Assembly: GCA_013696965.1 (NCBI GenBank)
Contig: JACCXN010000083.1
Span: 1-64,000, forward strand
Reading direction: 5' to 3'
Source of the DNA: Bacteroidota bacterium
GTDB lineage: Bacteria; Bacteroidota; Bacteroidia; JACCXN01
Length of the DNA stretch: 64,000 nucleotides
Shown piece by piece: positions 1 through 9,803 of the stretch. The notes beneath the pieces are model-generated. The model saw nothing but the letters and a program-made list of their open reading frames with translations. It searched no databases and had not been told where the DNA came from. A program made the translations under genes and the position numbers. How positions within the stretch are numbered: the stretch's first letter is position 1; the number at the start of each line of letters is the position of its first letter.

Positions 1-374
1 GGAAAACAACTTACATCGCTAAGTTGAATGACTGCCCTACATCTCCAAGAAAAATGCGTTTGGTTGCTGATATGGTTAGAGGATTAGATGTTTATAAGGC
101 ATTAAGCTTATTGCAGTTTACTTCAAAGCAAGCTGCCGTAAGAGTTGAAAAATTAATAACATCGGCAATCGCTAATTTTGAATCCAAATCAGGGCAAAGA
201 GCTGGTGATAGCAATTTATATGTTAAAGAGATTTTCGTAGATAGCGGACGTCAACTTAAAAGATTGCGACCAGCCCCACAAGGCCGTGGTCACAGAATCA
301 GAAAACGTTCAAATCACGTAACTGTGATTTTAGATAATAAAGAAGTTGTTAACGAAGTAAATAATTCGAATTAA
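1..374 (+). CDS. rplV: 50S ribosomal protein L22, 5' end outside the window
   Basis: L22 binds 23S rRNA and lines the nascent peptide exit tunnel. The reading frame is open to the first bases of the window and encodes residues leading into [17 protein letters not shown], the conserved N-terminal region of L22. The gene therefore starts upstream, and the TTG at 24 is an internal Leu codon, not a start. The C-terminus carries the basic [15 protein letters not shown] motif of the tunnel hairpin. The stop codon overlaps the rpsC start as TAATG, suggesting translational coupling. Only the N-terminal part is missing; identity is certain. Confidence 0.97.
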   Translation, partial: KTTYIAKLNDCPTSPRKMRLVADMVRGLDVYKALSLLQFTSKQAAVRVEKLITSAIANFESKSGQRAGDSNLYVKEIFVDSGRQLKRLRPAPQGRGHRIRKRSNHVTVILDNKEVVNEVNNSN

Positions 375-1105
375 TGGGACAAAAGGTACATCCAATAGGA
401 TTCAGGTTAGGTGTCATCAAAGGATGGGATTCTAATTGGTACGGTGGTAAAAACTATGCTGATAAATTGGTAGAGGATGAAAAAATAAGAACATACTTAT
501 ATGCGCGTCTTCCTAAGGCAAGCATTTCCAAAATCATTATCGAAAGAACTTTAAAACTTATTACTGTTACCATAAATACTGCTCGTCCGGGAATTATTAT
601 TGGAAAAGGCGGACAGGAAGTTGATAAGCTTAAAGAAGAACTTAAGAAAATAACAAAAAAAGAAGTACAGATCAATATATTTGAAATTAAACGGCCTGAA
701 CTTGATGCAAAACTTGTTGCTGATGGAATTGCCCGCCAAATTGAAGGTAGGATTTCTTTTAGAAGAGCTGCAAAAATGTCGGTTGCTTCTACAATGAGAA
801 TGGGTGCTGAAGGTATTAAGGTTCTTGTTTCTGGAAGATTAGGTGGCGCAGAAATGGCCAGGTCTGAAGGTTATAAAGAAGGAAGAACTCCTCTTCACAC
901 ATTAAGAGCTGATATTGATTATGCTTTATCCGAAGCCCATACAACTTATGGTAGAATTGGTGTGAAAGTTTGGATTTGCAAAGGTGAGATTTTTGGTAAA
1001 AGAGATCTTTCTCCAAACTTAGGACTTTCTGCTGCAAAAGATAAAAAACCTGTTGCTCCAAAATTCAGAGCTCCAAGTAGTGGTGGAAATAAGAAGAAGA
1101 AATAA
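374..1105 (+). CDS. rpsC: 30S ribosomal protein S3
   Basis: S3 is part of the mRNA entry site of the small subunit. The 243-residue protein begins [13 protein letters not shown], the family signature, and has a type 2 KH domain with the GKGG loop at residues 77-80 (in [10 protein letters not shown]). The C-terminal S3 domain contains [13 protein letters not shown] near residues 150-165. A Lys-rich tail ends the protein. The ATG overlaps the rplV stop by one base. It is a normal member of the S10 operon, just upstream of rplP. Confidence 0.98.
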   Translation: MGQKVHPIGFRLGVIKGWDSNWYGGKNYADKLVEDEKIRTYLYARLPKASISKIIIERTLKLITVTINTARPGIIIGKGGQEVDKLKEELKKITKKEVQINIFEIKRPELDAKLVADGIARQIEGRISFRRAAKMSVASTMRMGAEGIKVLVSGRLGGAEMARSEGYKEGRTPLHTLRADIDYALSEAHTTYGRIGVKVWICKGEIFGKRDLSPNLGLSAAKDKKPVAPKFRAPSSGGNKKKK

Positions 1106-1148
1106 TTTATTAAGATTCAGAATATAATAACGATATAACCGTAGTATA

Positions 1149-1577
1149 ATGTTACAGCCAAAGAGAACCAAGTTTAGGAAAATGCATAAGATGAAAATGA
1201 AGGGGAATGCCAATAGAGGTGCTCAACTTTCATTTGGCTCTTTCGGAATAAAAGCTGAAGCAGGTGCCTGGATTACTAGTAGGCAGATTGAAGCAGCTCG
1301 TATTGCTGTTACCCGTTTCATGAAACGTGAAGGACAGCTTTGGATTAGAATTTTTCCTGATAAGCCAATTACTAAAAAACCAGCCGAGGTAAGGATGGGT
1401 AAAGGTAAAGGTAGTCCTGAATATTGGGTTGCTGTTGTTAAACCAGGTAGAGTGATTTTTGAAATCGAGGGGGTTCCCTTTGAAGTTGCAAAAGAAGCTT
1501 TACGTTTAGGAGCACAAAAATTGCCAATCACATGCAAATTTTTAGTAAGAAGAGATTTTTCAGAAGAAATAATATAA
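1149..1577 (+). CDS. rplP: 50S ribosomal protein L16
   Basis: L16 organises the A-site region of the large subunit. The 142-residue protein starts [11 protein letters not shown] and contains GRMGKGKG-like residues (RMGKGKG) and the conserved C-terminal [13 protein letters not shown]. Length and both termini match the family, so the ATG at 1149 is the start. It follows rpsC after 43 bases and precedes rpmC by 3 bases. A long open frame on the opposite strand is only a shadow of this gene and rpmC. Confidence 0.98.
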   Translation: MLQPKRTKFRKMHKMKMKGNANRGAQLSFGSFGIKAEAGAWITSRQIEAARIAVTRFMKREGQLWIRIFPDKPITKKPAEVRMGKGKGSPEYWVAVVKPGRVIFEIEGVPFEVAKEALRLGAQKLPITCKFLVRRDFSEEII

Positions 1578-1580
1578 ATA

Positions 1581-1787
1581 ATGAAGCAATCTGTAATAAA
1601 TGAGCTTTCAACGAATGAACTTCGTGAAAAGACAACCGATGAGCAAGCAATCCTTGCTAAAATGAAATTGACCCATACTATTTCACCTTTGGAAAACCCT
1701 ATGAAAATCAAGGGATCCAGAAGAACAATAGCTAGGCTTAAAACTGAACTGACAAGAAGAATTAAACTTGAAGCTTCTAAAAAATAA
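1581..1787 (+). CDS. rpmC: 50S ribosomal protein L29
   Basis: L29 sits near the peptide exit tunnel, next to L23. The 68-residue, mostly helical protein has the family pattern of an acidic and polar N-terminal helix ([11 protein letters not shown]) and a C-terminal basic helix containing [15 protein letters not shown]. It lies 3 bases after rplP and 5 bases before rpsQ, the standard S10 operon position. The first 10 residues are slightly longer than in many homologues, as is common in Bacteroidota. Confidence 0.97.
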   Translation: MKQSVINELSTNELREKTTDEQAILAKMKLTHTISPLENPMKIKGSRRTIARLKTELTRRIKLEASKK

Positions 1788-1792
1788 TACAA

Positions 1793-2050
1793 ATGGAAAC
1801 CAGAAATTTAAGAAAAGAAAAAGTCGGTGTTGTTAAGAGTAACAAAATGACTAAATCTATAGTTGTTACTGTTGAACGTAAAGTGAAGCATCCCAAATAC
1901 GGGAAATTCATTAAAAGAACTTCTACGTTTATGGCTCATGATGAAAAAAATGATTGCAACATTGGAGATACAGTACGCATAATGGAAACAAAACCATTGA
2001 GCAAAAGCAAATGCTGGAGATTAGTTGAAGTTCTTGAAAGAGCAAAATAA
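1793..2050 (+). CDS. rpsQ: 30S ribosomal protein S17
   Basis: S17 is a primary 16S rRNA-binding protein with an OB fold. The 85-residue product has the signature [20 protein letters not shown] followed by [19 protein letters not shown], and then [24 protein letters not shown], all diagnostic for S17. It is positioned between rpmC and rplN as expected. Confidence 0.98.
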   Translation: METRNLRKEKVGVVKSNKMTKSIVVTVERKVKHPKYGKFIKRTSTFMAHDEKNDCNIGDTVRIMETKPLSKSKCWRLVEVLERAK

Positions 2051-2096
2051 TTAATTATAAGCGTTAATTTATATAATCGATATACAGAAATAAGTT

Positions 2097-2465
2097 ATGA
2101 TACAGCAAGAATCTCGTCTGGCAGTTGCCGACAACAGTGGAGCTAAGGAAGTACTTTGTATCAGAGTTTTGGGTGGAACCAAAAAAAGATATGCTTCTCT
2201 TGGAGATAAAATCATTGTTTCAGTTAAACATGCACTTCCTTCAGGTAATGTGAAAAAAGGAATTGTTTCTAAAGCAGTGGTTGTTAGAACTAAGAAAGAA
2301 GTTAGAAGAGCGGATGGTTCATATATAAGGTTTGACGACAATGCAGTAGTATTGTTAAGTGCAACCGAGGAGATGAGAGGAACTCGTATTTTCGGACCTG
2401 TTGCAAGAGAGTTAAGAGAAAAACAATTTATGAAAATAGTTTCATTGGCCCCAGAGGTGCTGTAA
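2097..2465 (+). CDS. rplN: 50S ribosomal protein L14
   Basis: L14 forms part of the inter-subunit bridge to h14 of 16S rRNA. The 122-residue protein starts [19 protein letters not shown] and ends with [15 protein letters not shown], both family hallmarks, and its length is exactly typical. The stop codon overlaps the rplX ATG as TAATG, so the two are probably translationally coupled. Confidence 0.98.
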   Translation: MIQQESRLAVADNSGAKEVLCIRVLGGTKKRYASLGDKIIVSVKHALPSGNVKKGIVSKAVVVRTKKEVRRADGSYIRFDDNAVVLLSATEEMRGTRIFGPVARELREKQFMKIVSLAPEVL

Positions 2466-2797
2466 TGAAAAAATTAAAAAGCGTTATGCCAAAGTTAAAA
2501 ATAAAAAAAGGCGATACTGTAAAGGTTCTAGCCGGAAATTACAGAGGTCAGGAAGGAAAAATTCTTTCTGTTATCATCGACAAGAACAGGGCTATTGTTG
2601 AGGGAATCAATATGGTTTCAAGACACACTAAACCAAGTTCAGCAAGTCCACAAGGTGGAATTGTTAAAAAAGAAGCACCAATTCAGATTTCCAATCTGAT
2701 GCTTGTGTATAACGGTACTGCTACTCGTGTAGGACGCAGAATCGAAAATGATAAAATAGTTCGTTACTCTAAAAAAACAGGGGAGGTTGTAATATAA
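2465..2797 (+). CDS. rplX: 50S ribosomal protein L24
   Basis: L24 starts assembly of the large subunit by binding the 5' region of 23S rRNA. A KOW motif is visible early ([20 protein letters not shown]), followed by the family segment [12 protein letters not shown]. The first ATG overlaps the rplN stop (TAATG) and gives 110 residues. A second in-frame ATG at 2486 would give 103 residues, closer to homologues, so the exact start is uncertain. The 3' end overlaps the rplE start, again as TAATG. Confidence 0.97.
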   Translation: MKKLKSVMPKLKIKKGDTVKVLAGNYRGQEGKILSVIIDKNRAIVEGINMVSRHTKPSSASPQGGIVKKEAPIQISNLMLVYNGTATRVGRRIENDKIVRYSKKTGEVVI

Positions 2798-3351
2798 TGG
2801 CTTACTCAGCAAGATTAAAAGACAAATACAGAGCGGATGTTATTCCAGCTTTAATGAAGGAGTTTAATTTCAAATCTCCTATGCAGGTTCCAAAGTTGAA
2901 AAAGATTTGCCTTAACCAAGGATTGGGTATTGCAGTTTCTGATAAAAAACTTTTGGAAGGCGCGCTAAATGAAATGACAATTGTTGCCGGTCAAAAAGCC
3001 GTTGCTACTAAATCTAAAAAGGATATTTCCAATTTCAAATTGAGAAAAGGTGTTCCAATTGGTGCTAGGGTGACACTTAGAGGTGATAGAATGTATGAAT
3101 TTCTTGATAGGCTTATTTCTGTAGCTTTACCTAGGATTCGTGACTTCAGAGGAGTGAACGTTAAAGGTTTTGATGGAAAAGGAAATTACACTTTAGGTGT
3201 GACTGAACAAATTATTTTCCCAGAAATCGATATCGATAAAGTAAACAAAATTTTAGGTATGGATATTACATTTGTAACTTCTGCCCAAGACGATAAAGAA
3301 GCTCACGCACTTTTAAAAGAGTTGGGCATACCATTTACAAAAAAACAATAA
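2797..3351 (+). CDS. rplE: 50S ribosomal protein L5
   Basis: L5 binds 5S rRNA and contacts P-site tRNA. The 184-residue protein has the family motifs [14 protein letters not shown] near residue 30, [21 protein letters not shown] near 70, and the [19 protein letters not shown] segment near 130. The start overlaps the stop of rplX. It is followed by rpsN after 15 bases. Confidence 0.98.
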   Translation: MAYSARLKDKYRADVIPALMKEFNFKSPMQVPKLKKICLNQGLGIAVSDKKLLEGALNEMTIVAGQKAVATKSKKDISNFKLRKGVPIGARVTLRGDRMYEFLDRLISVALPRIRDFRGVNVKGFDGKGNYTLGVTEQIIFPEIDIDKVNKILGMDITFVTSAQDDKEAHALLKELGIPFTKKQ

Positions 3352-3366
3352 TAGCAAACAAAGCAA

Positions 3367-3636
3367 ATGGCTAAAGAATCAATAAAAGCAAGAGAAGTTA
3401 AAAGAAAAAGAATTGCTGATAAATATGCTGAAAAAAGAACAGCATTAAAAGCAGCTGGTGATTACGATGGTTTACAAAAATTGCCAAAGAACGCAAGTCC
3501 TGTTCGTGGCAGAAACAGATGTAAATTAACAGGTCGTCCTAGAGGTTATCTGCGTCAATTTGGTGTTTCGCGTATTGTTTTTAGAGAGCTTGCGCTTGCT
3601 GGAAAAATACCGGGAGTGACTAAATCAAGCTGGTAG
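3367..3636 (+). CDS. rpsN: 30S ribosomal protein S14, zinc-free type
   Basis: S14 is a late-assembling protein of the 30S head. The 89-residue form has the long N-terminal region ([19 protein letters not shown]) and the C-terminal [20 protein letters not shown] signature. The two CxxC zinc knuckles of the short S14 type are absent; only one Cys remains. This long C-minus form is usual for Bacteroidota. It lies between rplE and rpsH. Confidence 0.98.
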   Translation: MAKESIKAREVKRKRIADKYAEKRTALKAAGDYDGLQKLPKNASPVRGRNRCKLTGRPRGYLRQFGVSRIVFRELALAGKIPGVTKSSW

Positions 3637-3669
3637 TAATAGTATTTTAAAGAACTAATATAAATAACA

Positions 3670-4065
3670 ATGACAGATTCAATTGCGGATTACTTAACCC
3701 GAGTAAGAAATGCGGTTAATGCTAACCACAGAGTTGTGGATATTCCGGCATCTAATTTAAAAAAGGAGATCACGAAAATTTTATTTAATAAGGGGTACAT
3801 CCTTAATTATAAATTTGAAGATATCGGCCCTCAGGGCAACATTAAAATTGCCTTAAAATATCACCCAGTATCTAAAATACCTGCTATCACAAAGATTGAC
3901 AGGATTAGTTCACCTGGTTTGAGAAAATATGCAGGTGCTGAAAGATTGCCAAGGGTTTTAAATGGTTTAGGTATTGCTATTATATCTACATCTAAAGGCC
4001 TTATGACTGATAAGGAAGCAAGAAGAGATAAAGTGGGCGGAGAAGTAATCTGCTACGTATATTAA
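3670..4065 (+). CDS. rpsH: 30S ribosomal protein S8
   Basis: S8 binds helix 21 of 16S rRNA and in other bacteria can repress the spc operon. The 131-residue protein starts [14 protein letters not shown] and contains the C-terminal signature [33 protein letters not shown] split over the last 33 residues. Length and position after rpsN are typical. Confidence 0.98.
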   Translation: MTDSIADYLTRVRNAVNANHRVVDIPASNLKKEITKILFNKGYILNYKFEDIGPQGNIKIALKYHPVSKIPAITKIDRISSPGLRKYAGAERLPRVLNGLGIAIISTSKGLMTDKEARRDKVGGEVICYVY

Positions 4066-4092
4066 AAATTAACAACAGAGACTGAAAATATT

Positions 4093-4644
4093 ATGTCACG
4101 TATTGGAAAATTACCTATAAATCTACCCAAAGAAGTTGAAGTTAAAGTAAACGATCAAGTGGTAACTGTAAAAGGACCTCTTGGTACATTAACTCAAAAT
4201 GTAGATTCTTGTGTTAAAGTAACAATTGAAGATTCAACTATAACTCTTCAAAGAGAATCTGATCAAAAAGATCATAGAGCAAAACATGGTCTTTACAGAG
4301 CATTGATTGCTAACATGGTAGAAGGCGTAAGCAAAGGATTTACTACTAAACAAGAATTAGTTGGTGTAGGTTATAAAGCTACCAATCAAGGACAAATGCT
4401 TGAGCTTACTTTAGGTTATTCTCATAATATTGTTTTTCAATTACCAGCTGAGGTTAAAGTAGCAACTGAAACTTTAAGAGGTAAAAGTCCAACAATTACA
4501 CTTGAATCAGTGGACAAACAACTATTGGGGCAGGTTGCAGCTAAAATCAGATCATTTAGAAAACCAGAACCTTTCAAAGGCAAGGGTATTCGATTTGTTG
4601 GCGAAGTATTAAGAAGAAAAGCTGGTAAATCAGCAGGTAAATAA
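4093..4644 (+). CDS. rplF: 50S ribosomal protein L6
   Basis: L6 lies near the GTPase-associated centre. The 183-residue protein starts MSRIGKLPINLPKEVEV, and its second domain ends with KPEPFKGKGIRFVGEVLRRKAGKSAGK, a near-universal L6 ending. An 89-base AT-rich gap follows before rplR, longer than most gaps in this cluster. Confidence 0.98.
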   Translation: MSRIGKLPINLPKEVEVKVNDQVVTVKGPLGTLTQNVDSCVKVTIEDSTITLQRESDQKDHRAKHGLYRALIANMVEGVSKGFTTKQELVGVGYKATNQGQMLELTLGYSHNIVFQLPAEVKVATETLRGKSPTITLESVDKQLLGQVAAKIRSFRKPEPFKGKGIRFVGEVLRRKAGKSAGK

Positions 4645-4733
4645 TAAAATTAATTTGAATGTTTGATTATTTATATATTTTCAAACTTTAAATTGACACA
4701 TTATCATAGTATTATATTATCAAATTATTAGAA

Positions 4734-5093
4734 ATGTCAATAACTAAAGAATACAGAAGGTCAAGAATCAAAAAAAGAATCAGGAAGATTGTAAATGGTA
4801 CAACTGAAAGGCCAAGATTGAGTGTTTTCAGAAGTAATACAAATATTTCCGTTCAGATTATTGATGACGTAAAAGGTGTTACAATTGTAGCTGCATCTTC
4901 ACTTGACAAAGAACTTGCTGCTTCAGAAAAAAGCAATAAAGTTGATCAGGCAAAATTAGTAGGTAAGTTAATTGCTGAAAAAGCAACACAAGCAGGTATT
5001 AGTGCAGTTGTTTTTGATAGAGGCGGTTACCTTTACCATGGAAGAGTTAAATCATTAGCAGAAGCTGCAAGAGAAGCAGGTCTTAAATTCTAG
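4734..5093 (+). CDS. rplR: 50S ribosomal protein L18
   Basis: L18 binds 5S rRNA together with L5 and L25. The 119-residue product has the basic N-terminal tail ([17 protein letters not shown]), the [20 protein letters not shown] strand region and the ending [26 protein letters not shown] typical of L18. It follows rplF and sits 6 bases upstream of rpsE. Confidence 0.98.
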   Translation: MSITKEYRRSRIKKRIRKIVNGTTERPRLSVFRSNTNISVQIIDDVKGVTIVAASSLDKELAASEKSNKVDQAKLVGKLIAEKATQAGISAVVFDRGGYLYHGRVKSLAEAAREAGLKF

Positions 5094-5099
5094 AGAAAT

Positions 5100-5618
5100 A
5101 TGTCAAACGTGAATATAAAAAGAGTTAAAACCAGTGATATTGAATTAAAAGACAAACTGGTTAGCATTCAAAGAGTTGTTAAAGTTACTAAGGGTGGTAG
5201 AACATTCAGTTTTTCAGCCATAGTTGTGGTTGGAAATGAAAACGGAATTGTTGGACACGGACTTGGAAAGGCTAAAGAAGTTACTGAAGCAATTGCTAAA
5301 GGTATTGATGATGCTAAAAAGAATTTGATAAAAGTTCCAATTCTTAGAGGTACAATTCCACATGAGCAATATGGTAAATATAGTGGAGCTCTTGTGTTTT
5401 TAAAGCCTGCATCACACGGAACTGGAGTTATTGCTGGTGGTGCCATGCGTGCTGTTCTTGAAAGCGTTGGAATAACGGATGTACTAGCCAAATCAAAAGG
5501 CTCATCCAATCCTCATAACGTTGTTAAAGCTACTATTGAAGCATTAACTCTATTAAGAGACGCAAATACTGTTGCACAACAAAGAGGCGTTACTCTTGAT
5601 AAGGTTTTTAACGGATAA
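5100..5618 (+). CDS. rpsE: 30S ribosomal protein S5
   Basis: S5 contributes to decoding accuracy and mRNA unwinding. The 172-residue protein has the S5 N-terminal double-stranded RNA-binding domain, with [17 protein letters not shown] and [10 protein letters not shown], and the C-terminal domain with [19 protein letters not shown]. It follows rplR after 6 bases and precedes rpmD. Confidence 0.98.
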   Translation: MSNVNIKRVKTSDIELKDKLVSIQRVVKVTKGGRTFSFSAIVVVGNENGIVGHGLGKAKEVTEAIAKGIDDAKKNLIKVPILRGTIPHEQYGKYSGALVFLKPASHGTGVIAGGAMRAVLESVGITDVLAKSKGSSNPHNVVKATIEALTLLRDANTVAQQRGVTLDKVFNG

Positions 5619-5662
5619 GATAAATAACATTCTTTTATAAGTTTGTATAATATAAAATAAAA

Positions 5663-5842
5663 ATGGCAAAGATCAGAATCAAACAAATTAGAAGTGGAAT
5701 AGACAGGCCAGAGCGTCAAAAAAGAACGCTAAAAGCTTTGGGCTTGAACAAAATGAACCGACCCGTAGAGGTTGAAGCAACTCCTCAGATTCTTGGGATG
5801 GTAAATAAAGTGAAACACCTTATTTCAGTTGAAGAAATATAA
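5663..5842 (+). CDS. rpmD: 50S ribosomal protein L30
   Basis: L30 is a small, non-universal large-subunit protein. This 59-residue frame translates as MAKIRIKQIRSGIDRPERQ, then KRTLKALGLNKMNRPVEVE, and ends NKVKHLISVEEI, which is a complete L30. The family order of an N-terminal strand, a GIDRPERQKRTLKALGL helix and a C-terminal VKHL helix is intact. It lies between rpsE and rplO, as in most spc operons. Confidence 0.97.
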   Translation: MAKIRIKQIRSGIDRPERQKRTLKALGLNKMNRPVEVEATPQILGMVNKVKHLISVEEI

Positions 5843-5877
5843 TTCTGATCTAATTAAAACATAAAAGCATACATAAA

Positions 5878-6324
5878 ATGGACTTAAGTAATCTGAAACC
5901 AGCTCAAGGCTCGGTAAAAAACAGAAAAAGAATAGGAAGAGGACAGGGATCCGGTAGAGGTGGAACTTCAACAAGAGGACACAAGGGAGCTCAATCTCGT
6001 TCTGGATATTCTTCTAAACCAGGATTTGAAGGTGGTCAAATGCCTTTGCAAAGAAGAGTTCCGAAATTTGGTTTTAAAAATGTAAACCGTATCGAATATC
6101 GTGGAATTAACCTTGATATGTTGCAAAAAATTGCTGACGATAAAAAGGTGGACATGATTGATCAGGCTGCTTTAATTGCAAGCGGATTGGTTTCTAAAAA
6201 CCATTTGATTAAAATATTAGGAAGAGGCGAACTTAAAACTAAGCTTCAGGTTAAAGCACATGGATTTTCCGCATCAGCAAAAGCTGCTATTGAAGGCCAG
6301 GGTGGCGAGATTATAAAATTATAA
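5878..6324 (+). CDS. rplO: 50S ribosomal protein L15
   Basis: L15 is a late-assembling protein that reaches into 23S rRNA. The N-terminal Gly/Arg-rich extension ([20 protein letters not shown]) and the [20 protein letters not shown] motif are diagnostic. The protein has 148 residues, typical for the family, and ends with the globular domain containing [21 protein letters not shown]. It precedes secY by 6 bases. Confidence 0.98.
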   Translation: MDLSNLKPAQGSVKNRKRIGRGQGSGRGGTSTRGHKGAQSRSGYSSKPGFEGGQMPLQRRVPKFGFKNVNRIEYRGINLDMLQKIADDKKVDMIDQAALIASGLVSKNHLIKILGRGELKTKLQVKAHGFSASAKAAIEGQGGEIIKL

Positions 6325-6330
6325 TAAATA

Positions 6331-7671
6331 ATGAAAAAGTTTTACGATACTTTAAAAAATATATTTAAGATTGAAGATCTAAGGGTGAGAATTTTAAACA
6401 CCCTTGGATTTATTCTTATATATCGTTTAGGTTCATATATAGTACTTCCAGGCGTTGATTCTGCCATGTTGGAAGCTCCTGTTGCTGGAGACGGTGGTCG
6501 CGGAATTATCGATTTAATTAATATGTTTGCCGGAGGAGCTTTTTCCAGAGCTTCTATTTTTGCACTTGGTATTATGCCATACATTTCTGCATCCATTGTG
6601 ATACAGTTACTTGGTATGGCGGTTCCATATTTTCAGAAATTGCAACGTGAGGGCGAGAGTGGGAGAAAGAAAGTTAATCAAATTACAAGGTTATTGACTA
6701 TTGTAATAACCTTAGGACAAGCTCCTGGTTATATTGCATCACAAATACCAGCTGCTGCAATTGTTAATCCAGGAATGTTCTTTTGGGTTCAGTCAATCCT
6801 GATTTTGGTTACTGGAACTATGTTCGTAATGTGGTTAGGTGAAAAAATTACGGATAAAGGAATTGGAAATGGTATTTCAATTTTGATTATGATTGGTATT
6901 ATTGCTGATCTTCCTTTTGCTTTTGTTGCTGAATTTACTTCAAGACTTGAAGAAGCTGGTGGTGGAATGGTTGTTTTTATTGTTGAATTACTTGTTTTAT
7001 TCTTCATTGTTGTAGGAACAATTCTAATTGTTCAGGGTGTGAGAAGAATTCCGGTTCAATTTGCTAAGAAAATCGTTGGTAGTAATCAATATGGTGGAGT
7101 TAGACAATATATACCTTTAAAAGTTAATGCCTCTGGCGTAATGCCAATCATTTTTGCTCAGGCTATTATGTTTGTTCCAATAACACTTGCAGGTCTTGCC
7201 GAATCTGAAGCACTGTCTGGCTTTGCTGCTACTTTTTCCAACTTTACAGGATTTTGGTATAATTTCACTTTTGCTATGATGATTATCGTATTTACCTACT
7301 TCTATACTGCTGTTACTGTAAATCCGAATCAAATGGCTGAAGATATGAAACGTAATGGAGGGTTTGTACCTGGAGTTAAACCTGGTAAAACAACTGCTCA
7401 ATTTATTGATAATATTATGTCTAAAATAACTCTTCCTGGTGCTTTGGCCTTAGCATTTATTGCTATTATGCCTGCATTTGCAATTATATTCGGAGTAAAT
7501 AACAGATTTGCACAGTTCTTTGGCGGAACATCTTTACTTATATTAGTAGGTGTTGTACTTGATACTTTGCAACAAATTGAAAGCCATTTATTAATGCGTC
7601 ATTATGATGGTTTGATGAAATCCGGAAGAATTAAAGGCAGGAGTTCATCACCGGTAAGTATGGCCGGATAA
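6331..7671 (+). CDS. secY: Preprotein translocase subunit SecY
   Basis: SecY is the pore subunit of the Sec translocon in the inner membrane. The 446-residue protein has about ten hydrophobic segments. Family motifs include LGIMPYISASIVIQLL near residue 85, LQREGESGRKKVNQITR near residue 110, the cytoplasmic loop with RRIPVQFAKK, and NPNQMAEDMKRNGGFVPGVKPG near residue 330. It follows rplO and precedes map directly, with no adk gene between them, as is usual in Bacteroidota. Confidence 0.98.
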   Translation: MKKFYDTLKNIFKIEDLRVRILNTLGFILIYRLGSYIVLPGVDSAMLEAPVAGDGGRGIIDLINMFAGGAFSRASIFALGIMPYISASIVIQLLGMAVPYFQKLQREGESGRKKVNQITRLLTIVITLGQAPGYIASQIPAAAIVNPGMFFWVQSILILVTGTMFVMWLGEKITDKGIGNGISILIMIGIIADLPFAFVAEFTSRLEEAGGGMVVFIVELLVLFFIVVGTILIVQGVRRIPVQFAKKIVGSNQYGGVRQYIPLKVNASGVMPIIFAQAIMFVPITLAGLAESEALSGFAATFSNFTGFWYNFTFAMMIIVFTYFYTAVTVNPNQMAEDMKRNGGFVPGVKPGKTTAQFIDNIMSKITLPGALALAFIAIMPAFAIIFGVNNRFAQFFGGTSLLILVGVVLDTLQQIESHLLMRHYDGLMKSGRIKGRSSSPVSMAG

Positions 7672-7689
7672 TCCAAAAGAGGATTACGG

Positions 7690-8469
7690 ATGATATACTA
7701 TAAGTCGAAAGAAGAAATTGAATTATTAAGAGAAAGTTCTTTACTTGTTGGAAAAACACTTGCGGAAGTAGCTAAAGCTATAAGGCCCGGGATTACTTCA
7801 TTGGATCTGGATAAAATTGCAGAGCAATTTATTTTAGATAACAATGCCAAGCCAGGCTTTAAAGATTATAACGGTTTCCCTAATTCATTGTGCATTTCGG
7901 TGAATGAGCAGGTTGTTCATGGAATACCAAATAAAAAGGAATTACGCGATGGAGATATTATTTCTGTTGATTGTGGTGTTTTGAAAAATGGATTTTATGG
8001 AGATTCTGCTTATACCTTTGCTATAGGAGAAGTGAAACCTGAAATACTTAAACTGCTTAGGGTAACAAAGGAATGTCTTTTACTTGGTATTGAACATGCA
8101 GTTGTTGGTGCTAGGATGGGTGATATAGGATCTGCAATTCAAGATCATGCTGAAAAAAACGGATTTTCCGTTGTTAGAGAATTAGTGGGCCATGGATTAG
8201 GCAAAAATTTGCATGAGAGTCCTGAAGTACCTAATTACGGTAAAAAAGGCAGGGGAATAAAGTTACAGGAAGGATTAGTATTGGCAATCGAGCCAATGAT
8301 TAATCTTGGAAGAAAGGAAGTAATGCAGGATAAAGATGGTTGGACAATTATTACTGCCGATCGATTTCCCTCTGCACATTTTGAACATGATGTAGCAGTT
8401 GGAAAGGATAAAGCGGATATATTATCTACTTTTAAATATATTGAAGAAGTTTTAAATAATAAGAATTAA
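7690..8469 (+). CDS. map: Methionine aminopeptidase, type I
   Basis: This metalloenzyme removes the initiator Met from nascent proteins. All five metal ligands are visible: D94 (ISVDCGV), D105 (YGDSAYTF), H168 (VGHGLGK), E201 (LAIEPMIN) and E232 (HFEHDVAV). The conserved substrate-contacting His is at residue 78 (VVHGIP). The 259-residue length without an N-terminal extension indicates type Ia. It lies 18 bases after secY and 8 before infA. Confidence 0.98.
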   Translation: MIYYKSKEEIELLRESSLLVGKTLAEVAKAIRPGITSLDLDKIAEQFILDNNAKPGFKDYNGFPNSLCISVNEQVVHGIPNKKELRDGDIISVDCGVLKNGFYGDSAYTFAIGEVKPEILKLLRVTKECLLLGIEHAVVGARMGDIGSAIQDHAEKNGFSVVRELVGHGLGKNLHESPEVPNYGKKGRGIKLQEGLVLAIEPMINLGRKEVMQDKDGWTIITADRFPSAHFEHDVAVGKDKADILSTFKYIEEVLNNKN

Positions 8470-8477
8470 TAAAGTAA

Positions 8478-8696
8478 ATGTCTAAACAAGGATTAATTGA
8501 GCAGGATGGAACTATTATAGAAGCACTGTCAAATGCAATGTTTCGTGTAGAGCTTGAGAACGGTCATATTTTAATTGCTCATATTTCCGGGAAAATGAGA
8601 ATGCATTACATTAAAATTTTGCCTGGTGACAGAGTTAAAGTTGAGATGTCGCCTTATGATTTGACAAAAGGAAGAATTACATACAGATATAAATAA
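8478..8696 (+). CDS. infA: Translation initiation factor IF-1
   Basis: IF-1 occupies the A site during initiation. The 72-residue S1/OB-fold protein has the hallmark segments [39 protein letters not shown] and [20 protein letters not shown]. Length and position between map and rpmJ are standard. Confidence 0.98.
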   Translation: MSKQGLIEQDGTIIEALSNAMFRVELENGHILIAHISGKMRMHYIKILPGDRVKVEMSPYDLTKGRITYRYK

Positions 8697-8726
8697 TTAG
8701 ATTTAAATTAAACAATATTTTCACTC

Positions 8727-8843
8727 ATGAAAGTAAGAGCATCAGTCAAAAAAAGAAGTGTAGACTGCAAAATTGTACGTAGAAAAGGAAGAGTTTATGT
8801 TATAAACAAAAAGAATCCTAAGTATAAACAAAGACAAGGTTAA
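8727..8843 (+). CDS. rpmJ: 50S ribosomal protein L36, zinc-free variant
   Basis: This 38-residue frame translates as [19 protein letters not shown], then [19 protein letters not shown]. It matches L36 end to end. The classic C/C/C/H zinc site is missing: only Cys14 is left, and the later Cys and His positions are Asn and Tyr. This form is common in the phylum and removes one zinc demand from the ribosome. The gene lies between infA and rpsM. Confidence 0.97.
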   Translation: MKVRASVKKRSVDCKIVRRKGRVYVINKKNPKYKQRQG

Positions 8844-8873
8844 TAATAACAATAATAAAAACAGAATATAGCT

Positions 8874-9251
8874 ATGGCTAGGATTTCAGGTATAGATTTA
8901 CCAAAAAACAAAAGAGGCGAAATTGCTTTAACTTATATTTTCGGTATAGGTAGAAGCACCGCTCAAAGAATATTAGATTCCTCAGGTGTTGATAGAAGTA
9001 TCAAAGTACAGGATTGGAATGATGACCAGTTGGTTAATATCAGGAATTTTATTACTGATAAAATCAAAGTGGAGGGTGCACTTCGTTCTGAAGTTCAATT
9101 GAGCATTAAACGCTTAATGGACATTGGATGTTACAGAGGGATTCGTCATCGTATTGGCTTGCCTTTAAGAGGACAAAGAACCAAAAACAATTCCAGGACT
9201 AGAAAAGGAAAGAGAAAAACTGTTGCTAACAAAAAGAAAGTAACCAAATAA
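8874..9251 (+). CDS. rpsM: 30S ribosomal protein S13
   Basis: S13 contacts the P-site tRNA and forms bridges to the large subunit. The 125-residue protein has [20 protein letters not shown], the helix-two-turn-helix with [14 protein letters not shown], and the basic tail [20 protein letters not shown]. It begins the alpha-operon set and is followed by an unusual repeat-rich gap before rpsK. Confidence 0.98.
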   Translation: MARISGIDLPKNKRGEIALTYIFGIGRSTAQRILDSSGVDRSIKVQDWNDDQLVNIRNFITDKIKVEGALRSEVQLSIKRLMDIGCYRGIRHRIGLPLRGQRTKNNSRTRKGKRKTVANKKKVTK

Positions 9252-9335
9252 TAACCAAATAACCATTTGATAAAAAAGGTTAATTTGAAAATCGTTAAGA
9301 TTATATCAAATCAACAAAATATCAAATCATCAAAT
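9241..9335 (+). repeat. Short repeats around the rpsM stop and rpsK leader
   Basis: Two exact tandem copies of the 11-mer taaccaaataa occupy 9241-9251 and 9252-9262; the first includes the rpsM stop codon. Downstream, the heptamer atcaaat occurs at 9305-9311, 9321-9327 and 9329-9335. Its complement atttgat is at 9265-9271, so alternative hairpins between the single upstream copy and any of the three downstream copies can be drawn. Function is unknown; regulation of rpsK translation is possible but unproven. Confidence 0.55.
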
Positions 9336-9342
9336 AAATAAA

Positions 9343-9747
9343 ATGGCAAAATCGACAGACGGTAAAAAAGCAAAAACTACAAAAAAGAAAGTTGTAAAAG
9401 TTGAGGCAGTAGGACAAGCCCACCTTAATGCAACTTTTAATAATCTAATTATTTCCCTTACAAACAACCAGGGGCAGGTAATTTCCTGGGCATCTTCAGG
9501 AAAAATGGGATTCAGAGGTTCTAAGAAAAACACACCTTATGCAGCTCAAATGGCAGCAGGAGATTGTGCAAAGGTTGCTTATGACATGGGTTTAAGAAAG
9601 GTTAAGGTTTTTGTTAAAGGACCAGGAGCTGGAAGAGAATCTGCTATCAGAACAATTCATAATTCAGGTATAGAAGTTACAGAAATTGTAGATGTTACGC
9701 CAATACCACATAACGGTTGCCGTCCACCTAAAAGAAGAAGAGTATAA
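9343..9747 (+). CDS. rpsK: 30S ribosomal protein S11
   Basis: S11 forms part of the platform at the mRNA exit channel. The 134-residue protein has a Lys-rich N-terminal tail, then [18 protein letters not shown] and [18 protein letters not shown], and ends with [17 protein letters not shown], the universal S11 ending. A 91-base gap with short repeats precedes it; it is followed by rpsD. Confidence 0.98.
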   Translation: MAKSTDGKKAKTTKKKVVKVEAVGQAHLNATFNNLIISLTNNQGQVISWASSGKMGFRGSKKNTPYAAQMAAGDCAKVAYDMGLRKVKVFVKGPGAGRESAIRTIHNSGIEVTEIVDVTPIPHNGCRPPKRRRV

Positions 9748-9803
9748 TTAAATTAACCGGTTACTTGGTTAAAAACATTAAAAATTAAAAATAAAAATAA
9801 GAA

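Noticed and set aside
1223-1792. A 189-codon open frame on the minus strand opposite rplP and rpmC
   Set aside because: It lies antisense to two certain ribosomal protein genes, follows their codon pattern in mirror form, and has no recognisable protein features.
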